Shown here: piece by piece, positions 1 through 8,506 of the stretch
Numbering within the stretch: position 1 is the stretch's first letter
How the letters are laid out: each line of letters starts with the position of its first letter
From: DATDAH01 sp963845425
Lineage (GTDB): Bacteria; Actinomycetota; Acidimicrobiia; Acidimicrobiales; DATDAH01
Assembly (NCBI GenBank): GCA_963845425.1
Contig: CAWJSC010000017.1
Location: forward strand, 186,001-250,000
Length of the DNA: 64,000 nt
Direction: 5' to 3'
The notes under the pieces: generated by a model
Database searches by the model: none
Told to the model about the DNA's origin: nothing
The model's input: only the letters and a program-made list of their open reading frames with translations
Translations under genes and position numbers: made by a program

Positions 1-1
1 C

Positions 2-550
2 CTCGCCAAGCTGCGGGAGCACCCCCACGGCATCGACCTCGGTCCGCTCGAGCCCCGCCTGCCGGGGATGCTGACCAGTCCCGGCCGACGCATCGACCTG
101 GCCCCCGGCTACATCACCGGCGACCTCGACCGGCTGTCGGCCCGGATCGAGCGGGGCGACGAGGGCCTGGTGCTGGTCAGCCGCCGTCACCTCCGGTCCA
201 ACAACTCCTGGATGCACAACGTGAAGGTCCTGGTGAAGGGCAAGGACCGCTGCACGCTGGAGGTCAACACCGACGACGCCGAGCGCCTCGGCCTGGTCGA
301 CGGGGCCCGCGCCCGGATCAGCTCCGAGGCCGGCTCACTCGAGGTCCCCGTCGAGGTCACCGACACCATCACCGCCGGGGTGGTGTGCCTGCCCCACGGC
401 TGGGGCCACGACAAGGAGGGAACCCGGCTGGCGGTGGCCCGCGAGCACGCCGGGGTCAACAACAACGTGCTGGCCCCAGGTCACCTGGTCGACGTCCTCA
501 GCGGCAACGCCGTGGTCAACGGCATCCCCGTCGAAGTATCCGCACTCTGA
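2..550 (+). CDS. Molybdopterin oxidoreductase, C-terminal part (5' end outside window)
   Basis: The frame is open from base 2, so the gene begins before the window; about 182 codons are visible. The part seen corresponds to the molydopterin-dinucleotide-binding domain that ends enzymes of the DMSO reductase/formate dehydrogenase superfamily. It contains RSNNSWMHN, a beta-rich stretch with LPHGWGHD, and the closing NNNVLAPGHLVDVLSGNAVVNGIPVEV-type pattern in which the cofactor-binding loop precedes the last strand. This domain clamps the dinucleotide tail of the Mo cofactor. The substrate cannot be inferred because the catalytic and iron-sulfur parts are missing. A molybdate importer lies at 41.6-44.7 kb and may supply the metal. 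Confidence 0.88.
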   Translation, partial: LAKLREHPHGIDLGPLEPRLPGMLTSPGRRIDLAPGYITGDLDRLSARIERGDEGLVLVSRRHLRSNNSWMHNVKVLVKGKDRCTLEVNTDDAERLGLVDGARARISSEAGSLEVPVEVTDTITAGVVCLPHGWGHDKEGTRLAVAREHAGVNNNVLAPGHLVDVLSGNAVVNGIPVEVSAL

Positions 551-570
551 CGCTCTGACCAGGAGAACTG

Positions 571-735
571 CTGCGGAGTCGTAGCGGAGCAGCGCTGCCA
601 CCAGTTCGCCGATAGCTGCCGTAGGCAGCAGGAGCCGCGCAGGCGGCGACGAGGAATAGGGAGCAGCGCTGCCAATCGTTCGCCGATAGCTGCCGTCGGA
701 CAGCTTGGCCTCGCCGCGCAGGCGGCGACGAGAGA
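571..735 (+). repeat. Dispersed ~85-bp intergenic element, two adjacent copies
   Basis: Copy one (571-654) and a shorter copy two (661-735) share AGCAGCGCTGCCA, TTCGCCGATAGCTGCCGT and CGCGCAGGCGGCGACGAG. Copy one holds a small hairpin with arms GCTGCC and GGCAGC around GTA. A third copy lies in inverted orientation at 28151-28236. The pair fills the convergent gap between the oxidoreductase and the Rpf-like gene. No gene is seen here. Confidence 0.75.
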
Positions 736-743
736 TACAGACC

Positions 744-1238
744 TCAGCCGTAGCGGGCGCCGCACCGGGGCCAGTGGCCGAGGCCGGAGGCGACGCGGAC
801 CCGTTCGGCCACCCGGGCCTGCCTCCAGGCCTCCTTCTGGTGGGGCATGCCGCTGCCGCCATAGGCCTCCCAGGTCCCCATGGAGAACTGCAGGCCGCCG
901 TAGTGGCCGTTGCCGGTGTTGATGTGCCAGTTGCCGCCGCTCTCACAGTCGGCGACGCCCTGCCAGCGGTTCACCAGGGCCCGGCGCTGGCGGTTGACCT
1001 CGAGCTGGTACAGGTACGCCCGCAGGTTCCGGGCCTCGCGCTGGTAGGCGGTCCAGGTGTGGCCCGCGGTGCCCTGCCCGCCGAGGAACTGGCGGTGGCC
1101 GTGGTCGGCGTGCAGCCGGGCGATGTACTCAGCGTTGATCGTCGTGGCGCGGCCGGCCCCGGCGGTGCCGGCGCCGGTGGCCAGGGCCACCGCCGGCAGG
1201 GCGAGGGTCAGCAGGGTGAGCAGCACGATGCGGCGCAT
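744..1238 (-). CDS. Secreted Rpf-like transglycosylase domain protein
   Basis: 164 residues. The N-terminus has a signal peptide (MRRIVLLTLLTLALPAVALA), then a short spacer, and the C-terminal half is a resuscitation-promoting-factor/transglycosylase-like domain. The domain shows WQGVADCESGGNWHINTGNG with the catalytic Glu, then YGGLQFSMGTWEAYGG, and two Cys that probably form a disulfide. Such proteins cleave peptidoglycan glycan strands and promote growth resumption. The start at 1238 is chosen because it opens the signal peptide and has AGGAGG about 13 nt upstream; an in-frame ATG at 1286 would bury the signal. Two CRP-type boxes lie about 215-250 bp upstream, with a leader of roughly 170 nt. 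It is shorter than multi-domain Rpf proteins (no LysM or G5 domain). Confidence 0.9.
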   Translation of the reverse strand: MRRIVLLTLLTLALPAVALATGAGTAGAGRATTINAEYIARLHADHGHRQFLGGQGTAGHTWTAYQREARNLRAYLYQLEVNRQRRALVNRWQGVADCESGGNWHINTGNGHYGGLQFSMGTWEAYGGSGMPHQKEAWRQARVAERVRVASGLGHWPRCGARYG

Positions 1239-1450
1239 GTTGTGGGGTGAGCCTCCTGGCGGCACCACCACGCGCGCGAGAAGCACGGCTGCGGGGGGAG
1301 GGAGTCGCCTGTCGGACCTGCGCTCGATGTGGTCGCGCCTGCGAATCGCCGGTTATCGGCGCACTCAGCAGGGGCCGTCGGCGCGGGCACTGTTCTTGGT
1401 CGTTGCCAACAGTGTCGTCATATTCGTCACCCAATTGAAACTTGCACCCG

Positions 1451-1486
1451 TGTGACTTGTGTCACTCACCTGTGACCGGCGTCACA
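1451..1486 (-). promoter_or_regulatory. Two tandem CRP/GlxR-type boxes upstream of the Rpf-like gene
   Basis: Box 1 (1471-1486) reads TGTGACCGGCGTCACA, an exact TGTGA-N6-TCACA. Box 2 (1451-1466) reads TGTGACTTGTGTCACT, one base off. Their centres are 20 bp apart, about two helical turns. They lie just beyond the stop of the MFS gene, so the only gene they can serve on that side is the Rpf-like one. Confidence 0.75.
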
Positions 1487-1490
1487 ACGC

Positions 1491-2885
1491 TCAGCCGGGA
1501 ACGGTGCGCAGCGGGGGCCCGTCGAGGGGGCAGCAGAGGTCGGCCGGGGCGGCGTCGGCCGCCTCCGGGCCGGGGCCGGTCAGCGAGACGAGGGCCACGA
1601 CACCGGAGGACGCGGCCAGCCCGCCGGCGATCAGCAGGGCGGTTTGGAAGCCCTCGGTGAAGGCCGCCGGGTCGCCGAAGTCGTCGGCCGCGATGCCGGC
1701 CAGTCCGGGTAGGGCGGCCACGGCGAGGAGGCCGGCGGTCCGAGCCACCGTGTTGTTGACGCCGGACGCGATCCCGGCGTGACGCTCGTCGGCGGAGGCC
1801 AGCACGGTGGCGGTGAGCGGGGCCACCGTGGCCACGAGGCCGAAGGCGAAGACCAGCACCGCGGGCAGGATGTCGCCGACGTAGGTCGAGCCCGCTTCGA
1901 TCCGCGACAGCCCGACGAGGCCGACCCCGGCCAGGACCGGCCCGACGGTCATCGGGATGCGGGGCCCGATGCGCTGGCTGAGGTCGGCGGCGCGGGCGGA
2001 CAGCAGGAACATCACCACGGTCAGCGGGAACAGGGCGGCGCCCGCCTCGACGGGCGAGTAACCGAGCGTGGTCTGGAGTTGGATCACCAACAGGAAGAAG
2101 GACCCCCCGAGGGCGAAGTAGAGGGCGAGGGTCACCACGTTGGTGGCGCTGAACCACCGATTGGCGAAGAGCTCGAGGGGCATGACCGGGTGGGGGCTGC
2201 GCGCCTCGATGACCAGAAAGGCCACGAGCGAGCCGACGCCGAGGACGGCCGCCGCGGGGACGCCCGCGGCCCCGCTGTCCCAACCGATCAGGGCCCACGT
2301 GAGGCCACCGAGGCCCACGGCGGCCGCCACGGAGCCGGCGATGTCGAGCCCCGGCGCCATCGTGGGGTCCCGGCTCTCGGGCACCCGACGGGATGCGACC
2401 AGGGTCATCGCCGCCAGGGGCACGTTGAGCAGGAAGATCCAGCGCCACGACGCGGCCGAGACCAGCCAGCCGCCGGCGAAGGGCCCGATGGCGGTGGCCA
2501 CCCCGCCGAGGCCCGACCACGTGCCGATGGCCGCGGCCCGGTCCTCGGCCCGGAAGCCCGCTTGGATGAGGGCCAGGCTCCCTGGCGTGAGCAGAGCCCC
2601 GCCCACGCCCTGCAGGGCCCGGGCCGCGACCAGGACCTCGACGGAGGGGGCGAGGCCGCAGAGCAGCGACGAGCCCGCAAACCAGACCACGCCGATGACG
2701 AAGATCCGGCGGCGGCCGTACCGGTCGCCCAACGACCCGCCGAGCAGTAGGAAGGCGGCCAGGGTCAGCAGGTAGCCGTTGAGGATCCACTGCAGGCCGG
2801 CGATGTCGGTATCGAGGTCGTCGGCGATGGCCGGCAGAGCCACGTTGATGACCGTGGCGTCGAGGGCGGCCAAGCCGGAGCCCAA
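1491..2885 (-). CDS. MFS transporter, DHA2 (EmrB/QacA) type
   Basis: 464 residues with about 14 hydrophobic segments. Family signatures are LDATVINVALPAI in TM1 (motif D1), LGGSLGDRYGRRRIFVIG after TM2 (motif A), and a TM5 GG..P.GP.AGGWL motif C. This family exports drugs, solutes or metabolites by proton antiport; the substrate cannot be told from sequence. The assigned start is TTG at 2885. The frame is open upstream to 2942, where it meets the cyclase stop, so CTG codons at 2900 or 2903, or 2942, would lengthen TM1. The gene follows the cyclase closely on the same strand, suggesting co-transcription. Confidence 0.88.
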   Translation of the reverse strand: MGSGLAALDATVINVALPAIADDLDTDIAGLQWILNGYLLTLAAFLLLGGSLGDRYGRRRIFVIGVVWFAGSSLLCGLAPSVEVLVAARALQGVGGALLTPGSLALIQAGFRAEDRAAAIGTWSGLGGVATAIGPFAGGWLVSAASWRWIFLLNVPLAAMTLVASRRVPESRDPTMAPGLDIAGSVAAAVGLGGLTWALIGWDSGAAGVPAAAVLGVGSLVAFLVIEARSPHPVMPLELFANRWFSATNVVTLALYFALGGSFFLLVIQLQTTLGYSPVEAGAALFPLTVVMFLLSARAADLSQRIGPRIPMTVGPVLAGVGLVGLSRIEAGSTYVGDILPAVLVFAFGLVATVAPLTATVLASADERHAGIASGVNNTVARTAGLLAVAALPGLAGIAADDFGDPAAFTEGFQTALLIAGGLAASSGVVALVSLTGPGPEAADAAPADLCCPLDGPPLRTVPG

Positions 2886-2938
2886 GACGGCGGCGGCCAG
2901 CAGCCACCGCGCATCGGGCGTCCCCCGGGCGATGCCGC

Positions 2939-3973
2939 TCAGGGGGCGTCCCCGTCGGGCCCGTCGCGGTCCTCACCGTCGTCGTGGCCGTCCTCCCGGG
3001 GGCGGACGACGAAGACCCGCAGCCGGTCGAAGCCCCGCAGGCGGCGGATCGAGTGGACCCGTTGGGTCTCGATCGACTCCTGGTCGGTCAGGGCCGTCGC
3101 CACCGTGGTGTCGACCAGCACGTTGCCGGACCGGGCGACGTCCACCAGGCGGTGGGCGAGGTTGACCGGACGGCCGAAGACGTCGCCCTGGCGCAGCACC
3201 AGGGGACCAGCCGCCACCCCGGCCCGCAGCGGCGGCAGGCCGTGGTGGTCACCGACCTCGGCGACCAGACGAAGGGCCGTCTTCGCGGCGATGACCGGGT
3301 CGGGGGAGGCGAACATGACCTCGTCGCCGATCATCTTCACGACCCGGCCGGCCTCCTCGGCCACGACATCGGCTGCGGCCTGCGTGAAGACCTCGATGAG
3401 CTCGGACAGCTCCCGCTCTTCCAGGTGGTTGGCCATCTTGGTGAAACCCACGAGATCGGCGAACCCGACGGCCATCGTCGACAGCGGGTGCTCGGGGTCG
3501 TCCCGGTCGAGCAGCACGGCGTTCTCGACCGCAGCCAGGAGGTGGCGGCGATAGAGGTAGACGAGCAGGTCGTCGAGGGCGGGGAGGACATCGATGACGA
3601 AACCTGCGAACTGGTCGACGTCGCGCTGGGCCGGCTCGGTGATCTCCAGGTGGGCGGCGGCGATGGTGGCGAGGGCCTGGCTCATCACCCGGGTCTGGGC
3701 CCGCACGGTCTGCTCGTCGAGGACACCGTCGGCCTGCAGGGCCAGTGCCGCCCGCAGGGCCGCCACGTCCCCGTCGGTGAACGCGACCTCGTCGTCGGGC
3801 ATGTCCGGGAACCCCATCGCGCGCCAGAGCCCGTCGGCGGTGTCGTGGTCGCAATCGGCCAACGCGCAGACCTCGAGGGCCGTGTAGCGCCGCTCGCCTT
3901 CGAGCAGCGCGATGGCGGCGAGGTCGAGCAGGGCCTGGCGGTCGTCCTCCGTGGTCCTCGCCGGGGCGCCCAT
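2939..3973 (-). CDS. Class III adenylate/guanylate cyclase with N-terminal regulatory domain
   Basis: 344 residues. Residues ~1-150 are a helical domain that resembles the autoinhibitory region of Rv1264-like actinobacterial cyclases. Residues ~165-325 form the class III catalytic domain. The first metal-binding Asp is in VGFADLVGFTKM, and the second is in the hairpin KMIGDEVMF. A glycine-rich RAGVAAGPLVLRQGDVFGRPVNLAHRL follows, with a conserved Asn-x-x-x-Arg, as in cyclases. No membrane segment is seen, so the protein is cytosolic. It converts ATP to cAMP, or less likely GTP to cGMP. CRP-type boxes lie 1.5 kb away. A TAGCGT hexamer ends 6 nt before the ATG, consistent with leaderless transcription. 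Confidence 0.87.
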   Translation of the reverse strand: MGAPARTTEDDRQALLDLAAIALLEGERRYTALEVCALADCDHDTADGLWRAMGFPDMPDDEVAFTDGDVAALRAALALQADGVLDEQTVRAQTRVMSQALATIAAAHLEITEPAQRDVDQFAGFVIDVLPALDDLLVYLYRRHLLAAVENAVLLDRDDPEHPLSTMAVGFADLVGFTKMANHLEERELSELIEVFTQAAADVVAEEAGRVVKMIGDEVMFASPDPVIAAKTALRLVAEVGDHHGLPPLRAGVAAGPLVLRQGDVFGRPVNLAHRLVDVARSGNVLVDTTVATALTDQESIETQRVHSIRRLRGFDRLRVFVVRPREDGHDDGEDRDGPDGDAP

Positions 3974-4084
3974 CGCGGCACGCTACCGGCCCCCTTGCGT
4001 CCCGGTCGGTCCCGCGACAGGATCGCGGCCGCTTCCCCGGTGCGTCGCTTCCCCGCGATCACTCCACCCGAATCGGGAGAAGCC

Positions 4085-4513
4085 ATGTCCGTACACCAGC
4101 GCTTCGGCGCGGCCGCCCTGGCGGCCATCCTGCTGATCGGCGCCGCCGGTCTCCTCGCCCCGGCGCCGGCCGGGGCCACCACCGTTCACGGGGCCGTGGC
4201 CACACCGGCCAACTCCACCCCGCACCCCTGGCCCTACGACGGCTGTTCGGCCGCGCCCGAGCGGGGCCCGGGGTGGGACTTCCACCATGCCTGCATCCAC
4301 CACGACGGCTGCTACCGGGGCCACTGGCAGAGCCGTCGGACCTGTGACGGCTGGTTCCTGCGGGACATGCGGGCCTCCTGCCGGGTCCTGCACCCGACGG
4401 GGGTCATCGGCCGGTGGGCCTGCAATGGCATCGCCGCCATCTACTACGCGGCCGTGCGGGCCTTCGGCGCCGGTGCCTACAGCCACCGCCTGGTGGGAGC
4501 GCCCGTGAACTGA
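4085..4513 (+). CDS. Secreted phospholipase A2 (bacterial SlaA-like)
   Basis: 142 residues. Residues 1-32 are a Sec signal peptide ending near PAGATT. The mature part has the prokaryotic PLA2 signature WDFHHACIHHDGCYRG, in which the His-Asp pair is the catalytic dyad. Several Cys follow (CDGWF, RASCRVL, WACNG), expected to form disulfides. The enzyme should hydrolyse the sn-2 ester of phospholipids outside the cell, with Ca2+. The start is supported by GGGAG 8 nt upstream. The gene is divergent from the cyclase. The 111-bp gap holds two direct CGCTTCCCCG repeats 16 bp apart (around 4027-4055) of unknown role. The size is typical of the family. Confidence 0.86.
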   Translation: MSVHQRFGAAALAAILLIGAAGLLAPAPAGATTVHGAVATPANSTPHPWPYDGCSAAPERGPGWDFHHACIHHDGCYRGHWQSRRTCDGWFLRDMRASCRVLHPTGVIGRWACNGIAAIYYAAVRAFGAGAYSHRLVGAPVN

Positions 4514-4659
4514 CCGGCTCCGCCGGTCGCTCGGTCGGTCAGGGGCCCCCGTGGGCCTCGGCCAGGTCGGCGGGGCGACCGGCGGGCGGGGCGGCCATCT
4601 CGGGCCCCCGTCCGGTCATCAGGCTGATGCCGGGCCGCTGGGCCTCCGCTCCGCTCATG

Positions 4660-5424
4660 TCACAACCTTCCTGCGTCGGTCACGCGCTTCAGGAACTGGC
4701 GGGTCCGTTCCTCGCGCGGCTCGGCGAAGAGGGCCGCCGGCGGGCCCTCCTCCAGCACGCGGCCCTCGTGGAGGAAGGCGACCCGGTGGGCCACGTCGCG
4801 GGCGAAGCCCATCTCGTGGGTGGCCAAGACCATGGTCATCCCCCCCTCGGCCAGGTCCCGGATGACGGCGAGGACCTCGCCCACCAGTTCGGGGTCGAGA
4901 GCGGAGGTGACCTCGTCGAGCAGCAGCAGCTCGGGGCCGGTGACCAGCGCCCGGGCGATGGCGGCCCGCTGCTGTTGGCCGCCCGAGAGGCGGTCCGGAT
5001 AGTCGTCCACCTTGTCCCCGAGGCCGAGGCGCTCCAGCACCTCACGGGCCCGGTCGTCGGCCTCCTTGCGGCCCATGCCGTGGACCCGGCGGGGAGCGAG
5101 GGTGACGTTGGCCAGCACGGTCATGTGGGGGAACAAGTTGAAGGACTGGAAGACGATGCCGATGCGCTGGCGTACGGCGTTGGCGTTGACGCCGTGGCCG
5201 CTGACCGCCTCCCCGTTCAGCCGGATGCTGCCGCCGTCGATGCGCTCGAGCAGGTCGATGCAGCGCAGGAGGGTCGACTTCCCGCAGCCGCTCGGGCCGA
5301 TCAGGGCCACGACCTCGTGCTCGGCCACCGACAGGTCGATGCCGTCCAGCACGACCTTGGGCCCGAAGGACTTCCGCAGATCACGGACCTCGAGGCGCCC
5401 GGCACGGGTCTCGGTCGGGGTCAT
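4660..5424 (-). CDS. Amino-acid ABC transporter, ATP-binding subunit (GlnQ type)
   Basis: 254 residues. Walker A GPSGCGKST, Q-loop FQSFNLFPHMT, ABC signature LSGGQQQR, Walker B LLLLDEVTSALD, and H-loop ATHEMGFARDVAHRV are all present. The last string and the ERTRQFLKRV end are typical of polar amino-acid importers. It powers uptake through the permease encoded immediately upstream. Its ATG overlaps the permease stop as ATGA, so the two are translationally coupled. A longer in-frame ORF reaches 5703, but it only runs through the permease gene and is not real. Confidence 0.95.
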   Translation of the reverse strand: MTPTETRAGRLEVRDLRKSFGPKVVLDGIDLSVAEHEVVALIGPSGCGKSTLLRCIDLLERIDGGSIRLNGEAVSGHGVNANAVRQRIGIVFQSFNLFPHMTVLANVTLAPRRVHGMGRKEADDRAREVLERLGLGDKVDDYPDRLSGGQQQRAAIARALVTGPELLLLDEVTSALDPELVGEVLAVIRDLAEGGMTMVLATHEMGFARDVAHRVAFLHEGRVLEEGPPAALFAEPREERTRQFLKRVTDAGRL

Positions 5425-6323
5425 GAGATGGTCTGGCTCCGGCGGCGACGGTCGCGGGCGGTGTACCAGTCCGCGAAGCGGGCGATGGGGATGCTGGCCA
5501 GGAGGAAGAGGACGGTGGCGGCCACGTAGGACGTGTAGTTGAACGTGCGGGACGTGTAGATCTGCGCCTCCCGGACGGCCTCCCGGATGCCGAGCACGCT
5601 GACCAGGGCCACGTCCTTCTGGAGGGAGACGAGGCCGTTGAGCAGAGCGGGGATGACGTTGCGCACGGCCTGGGGTAGCACGGCGAAGCGCAGGGCCTGC
5701 CACTGGGTCAGGCCGAGGGCCCGGGCCGCCGAGCGCTGGCTCTCGTGGACCGAGTCGATGCCGGCCCGGTACACCTCGGCGGTGTAGGCGGAGTAGGAGA
5801 GCACCAGGGCGGTGATGCCCCAGAAGACGGGATCGGTCGGCACCCCGTCGAGTTGCAGGGCGGGCACGCCGAAGCCGAGCAGCAGGATCACCAGCAGCAG
5901 GGGGATCCCCCGGAACAGGTCGATGTAGAGGATCGACAGGAAGCGCAGCGGGAAGAACGCCGGGCCCCGCAGGTTCCGGATCACCGCCACGACGAGGGCG
6001 AACGCCAGGATCAGGACCTGGGCGATGGCGAACATCTTCAGATCCAGCCAGAACCCCGACAGGACGTCGGGGAACGAGTCGACGAAGTCCTCGCGGTTGA
6101 GGAACTGGTCGCGGACCTGCGGCCAGGTCTCGCTGTGGACGACGACCCAGATGATCAGCCCGAAGACGACAACGGTGCTGACGAACGCGATGAGGGCGCC
6201 GACCGCCCCCTCTTCGCGGAACTCGGCCCGCAGCGAGGCGACCCGGCCCGGAGGCAGCGGCGGCCCGGAGCCCATCCCTTCGGCGAGGGCCGAGGGATCG
6301 GCTCCGGGCTCCACCGGGTGCAC
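5421..6323 (-). CDS. Amino-acid ABC transporter, permease subunit (HisM/GlnP family)
   Basis: 300 residues. After a 35-residue polar N-terminus and one hydrophobic segment, a long periplasmic-side loop precedes the HisM-type core (~residues 95-290). The core contains the EAA loop AGIDSVHESQRSAARALGLTQWQALRFAVLPQ region that docks to the ATPase. Only one permease gene is present, so a homodimer is expected. The start is taken as GTG 6323, 17 bp after the binding-protein stop; ATG 6275 is an alternative because no strong ribosome-binding site is seen. Gene order SBP-permease-ATPase is standard for the family. Confidence 0.92.
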   Translation of the reverse strand: MHPVEPGADPSALAEGMGSGPPLPPGRVASLRAEFREEGAVGALIAFVSTVVVFGLIIWVVVHSETWPQVRDQFLNREDFVDSFPDVLSGFWLDLKMFAIAQVLILAFALVVAVIRNLRGPAFFPLRFLSILYIDLFRGIPLLLVILLLGFGVPALQLDGVPTDPVFWGITALVLSYSAYTAEVYRAGIDSVHESQRSAARALGLTQWQALRFAVLPQAVRNVIPALLNGLVSLQKDVALVSVLGIREAVREAQIYTSRTFNYTSYVAATVLFLLASIPIARFADWYTARDRRRRSQTIS

Positions 6324-6340
6324 GGTTCAGTGCAGCGGCG

Positions 6341-7237
6341 TCACTCGGACAGCGTCGGGATGTCGCCGCCCGCGCTCAGCCACTCCTCCTGGAGGGCGGC
6401 GAGGGTGCCGTCGTCGCGCAGCGTGGCCAGGGCGTCGTTCACGCAGGGAATGAGCGGGCTGTCGGTCTCGAAGAGCATGCCCAGCGACTCGGGCTCGGCC
6501 CCGGACTGCGGCAGGACGCCGACGATCGTCGAGTTCGGGATCTCCGCCGCGGTGATGTAGTAGGCCGTGGGCAGGTCATAGACGATGCCGTCGACCTGGC
6601 CGGCGTCGAAGGCGGCGGTGGCCGCGGCGTTGTCATCGAAGACGGCGGCCTCGTTGTCGGGTTGGATCACCTCGTCGATGTAGTCGAGGCTCGTGGTCCC
6701 GATGGCGGCACCGAGGTTGTACTCGGCCAGGTCCCCGATCGACGTGGCGTCGGCGATGGGGGCGTCCTCGGCGGCGATGACCACCTGCTGGACGTCGTAA
6801 TAGCCGTCGGAGAAGTCGACGACCTGGTCGCGCTCCTCGGTGATGCCGTACTGCTGGATGTTGAAGTCGTAGTCCTTCGGCCCCGGGGCGACGGCTTCGT
6901 CGAAGCCCGTGCGCACCCACACGACGTCCTCCTCGGCGATGCCCAGTTGGTCGGCCACGGCGTAGACCAGAGCGGACTCGAAGCCCTCACCGGTCGTGGG
7001 GTCGTCGTTGCCTTCGGCATCGACGCCCGAGACCCACGGCGGGAAGGCGGGCTCGCCGGTGGCCACGGTGAGGGTGCCCTCGGTCTTCAGGGGCAACTCG
7101 TCGCAGGCGCCGGCCGCGGCGGTGGTGTCGCTGCTCTCCTCGCCACTGCTGTCGTCGCTGTCGTCGCTACCGCATGCGGCGGCGAGCAGGCTGAGGGCCA
7201 GCAGGAGTGCGGCCAGGGTACGGAACGTCTTCTTCAC
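6341..7237 (-). CDS. Amino-acid ABC transporter, substrate-binding lipoprotein (SBP family 3)
   Basis: 298 residues. The signal peptide ends in a lipobox LLAAAC followed by an acidic Ser/Asp linker, so the protein is tethered to the membrane outside. The rest matches bacterial extracellular solute-binding protein family 3, including GEGFESALVYAVADQLG and DYDFNIQQYGITEERDQVVDFSDGYYD, the second of which contains the ligand-site Arg-Asp pattern. It captures a polar amino acid; which one cannot be stated. The start is GTG 7237 with GGGAGG 7 nt upstream. It is the first gene of the importer operon. Confidence 0.93.
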   Translation of the reverse strand: MKKTFRTLAALLLALSLLAAACGSDDSDDSSGEESSDTTAAAGACDELPLKTEGTLTVATGEPAFPPWVSGVDAEGNDDPTTGEGFESALVYAVADQLGIAEEDVVWVRTGFDEAVAPGPKDYDFNIQQYGITEERDQVVDFSDGYYDVQQVVIAAEDAPIADATSIGDLAEYNLGAAIGTTSLDYIDEVIQPDNEAAVFDDNAAATAAFDAGQVDGIVYDLPTAYYITAAEIPNSTIVGVLPQSGAEPESLGMLFETDSPLIPCVNDALATLRDDGTLAALQEEWLSAGGDIPTLSE

Positions 7238-7266
7238 GGTGTTTCCTCCCGGGTGAACGCGAAACC

Positions 7267-8055
7267 TTACTTAGCGGCTCGGATTTCGGCTTCTTCGTAG
7301 GTCACGACCGGGACGAAACCGAGGTCGTCGTAGAGGGCGCGGGCGCCGGCGTTCGCGATGCCGACGTTGAGGCCGACGACGGGGACGGCATCGAGCAGCC
7401 GGCGGGCGAGCGTGGCCATGAGGGCCCGGGCCAGGCCGCGGCGCCGGTAGCCGGGGTGGGTCAGGACGTTGCCCACCGCGGCCACTCCGTAGCGCTCGGA
7501 CAGCACGTGGACCCCGGCGACGGCGGCCAGGACGCCGTCCACCCGGATGCCGCCGTAGTAGCCGGTGTCCAGGAGCGACGGGACGAAGAAGGCGCTGGCG
7601 TCGCCGCCGGTCTCCCGCAGGGCGACGACCTCGTCGGCGGCCTCCCGCGCCAACCAGGTGACCCGCGGGTCGGGGGGCGGGAGGTCCCGGTCGCGTGGGA
7701 GCCGCATCTTCACGTGGGGGATGACCCAGTCGGGGGCATACGCCGGGGCGAGGCGCTCGGTCAGGCCGAGGGGTCCGGTGATGACGAAGTGCTCGGGCAG
7801 GTCCGGGGCGAGGGCGGCGAGGAGGTCGAGGGTGGCCCGGTCCCCCTCGGCGTCGGCGGCCACGGCGTAGAGCACCGGCGCGCCCGAGCCCAGGTCCAGC
7901 ACGCCCACCGCGGCGTCGCCCGCCCGGTACCAGGAGGACCGGCGCCACAACGGCTCCTCGAGGTCGGCCAGGCCGTAGGGGTGGACGTGGGGATGGCGGC
8001 CGTACAGCTCGGCCAGTTCGGCGGGATCGGCGATCCGGCGGGGCGCTTCGCTCAC
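7267..8055 (-). CDS. GNAT family N-acetyltransferase (FR47-like)
   Basis: 262 residues. The C-terminal half carries the acetyl-CoA-binding motif A: VGNVLTHPGYRRRGLARALM, followed by VGLNVGIANAGARALYDDLGF (motif B). This layout is seen in FR47/GNAT proteins with a divergent N-terminal lobe. It probably N-acetylates an amine; the acceptor is unknown. The open frame continues to 8367 but overlaps the SnoaL gene, so GTG 8055 was chosen. It lies 29 bp upstream of the importer operon on the same strand. Confidence 0.82.
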   Translation of the reverse strand: MSEAPRRIADPAELAELYGRHPHVHPYGLADLEEPLWRRSSWYRAGDAAVGVLDLGSGAPVLYAVAADAEGDRATLDLLAALAPDLPEHFVITGPLGLTERLAPAYAPDWVIPHVKMRLPRDRDLPPPDPRVTWLAREAADEVVALRETGGDASAFFVPSLLDTGYYGGIRVDGVLAAVAGVHVLSERYGVAAVGNVLTHPGYRRRGLARALMATLARRLLDAVPVVGLNVGIANAGARALYDDLGFVPVVTYEEAEIRAAK

Positions 8056-8110
8056 TCGGCGACGAAGCGGAACGTACCGCCGTGACGCACGACCCGGCCG
8101 ACGGGGCGGC

Positions 8111-8461
8111 TCACCACTCCTCTTCGATCCACCACTCGGTGAACTCCCGGCAGCGGCCGTCGTCGGTGAGGCGGATAACCCAGAGGTTGCGGAAGTTGCG
8201 GCCCTCGGCCGCGTACTCGGTGCGGCCCCGGATGACCGACAGGCCCGGCGCCTCGACGACTGGCTCCCAGTCGAAGGTCCACGAGCCCGGCTCGTCGCCG
8301 ATGTCCAGCCAGGTCTCGACGATGGCGTCGCGTCCGACCCAGGGCTCCTCGCTGGTCTGGGGGTCATAGACGGCGTCCTCGGTGAAGAGGTCGGCGATCT
8401 CCTCAGGGGCCGCGGACGTCCACGCCTTCAGGTAGCCGTCCATCCACGCCGCGAGGCTCAT
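8111..8461 (-). CDS. SnoaL/NTF2-like protein
   Basis: 116 residues with an alpha+beta-barrel pattern. The N-terminal helix is MSLAAWMDGYLKAWTSAAPEEIADLFTEDAVY, followed by PWVGRDAIVETWLD, then alternating strands ending FTEWWIEEEW. This is the usual layout of small SnoaL-like polyketide-cyclase/ketosteroid-isomerase fold proteins. The enzymatic role is not predictable; many are orphan. A related-fold protein lies at 37.1 kb. Confidence 0.8.
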   Translation of the reverse strand: MSLAAWMDGYLKAWTSAAPEEIADLFTEDAVYDPQTSEEPWVGRDAIVETWLDIGDEPGSWTFDWEPVVEAPGLSVIRGRTEYAAEGRNFRNLWVIRLTDDGRCREFTEWWIEEEW

Positions 8462-8506
8462 GGGCGAAGCCTCGCCCGAGCGCAGCGGGGCGTCAAACGA
8501 GGTGGA

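Noticed and set aside
1239..1450. Possible c-di-AMP (ydaO) riboswitch in the long leader of the Rpf-like gene
   Set aside because: Rpf genes in some actinobacteria have this riboswitch, and CCGACAGGCGACTCC resembles part of it, but the rest of the conserved core was not found. A covariance-model search would decide.
705..1455. Long plus-strand ORFs opposite the Rpf-like gene
   Set aside because: They are GC-rich mirror frames with no family features; the minus strand codes for a clear Rpf-like domain.
1779..2750. 323-codon plus-strand ORF
   Set aside because: Its composition (Gln, His, Gly, Arg, Asp) is typical of an antisense frame of a membrane protein gene in high-GC DNA.
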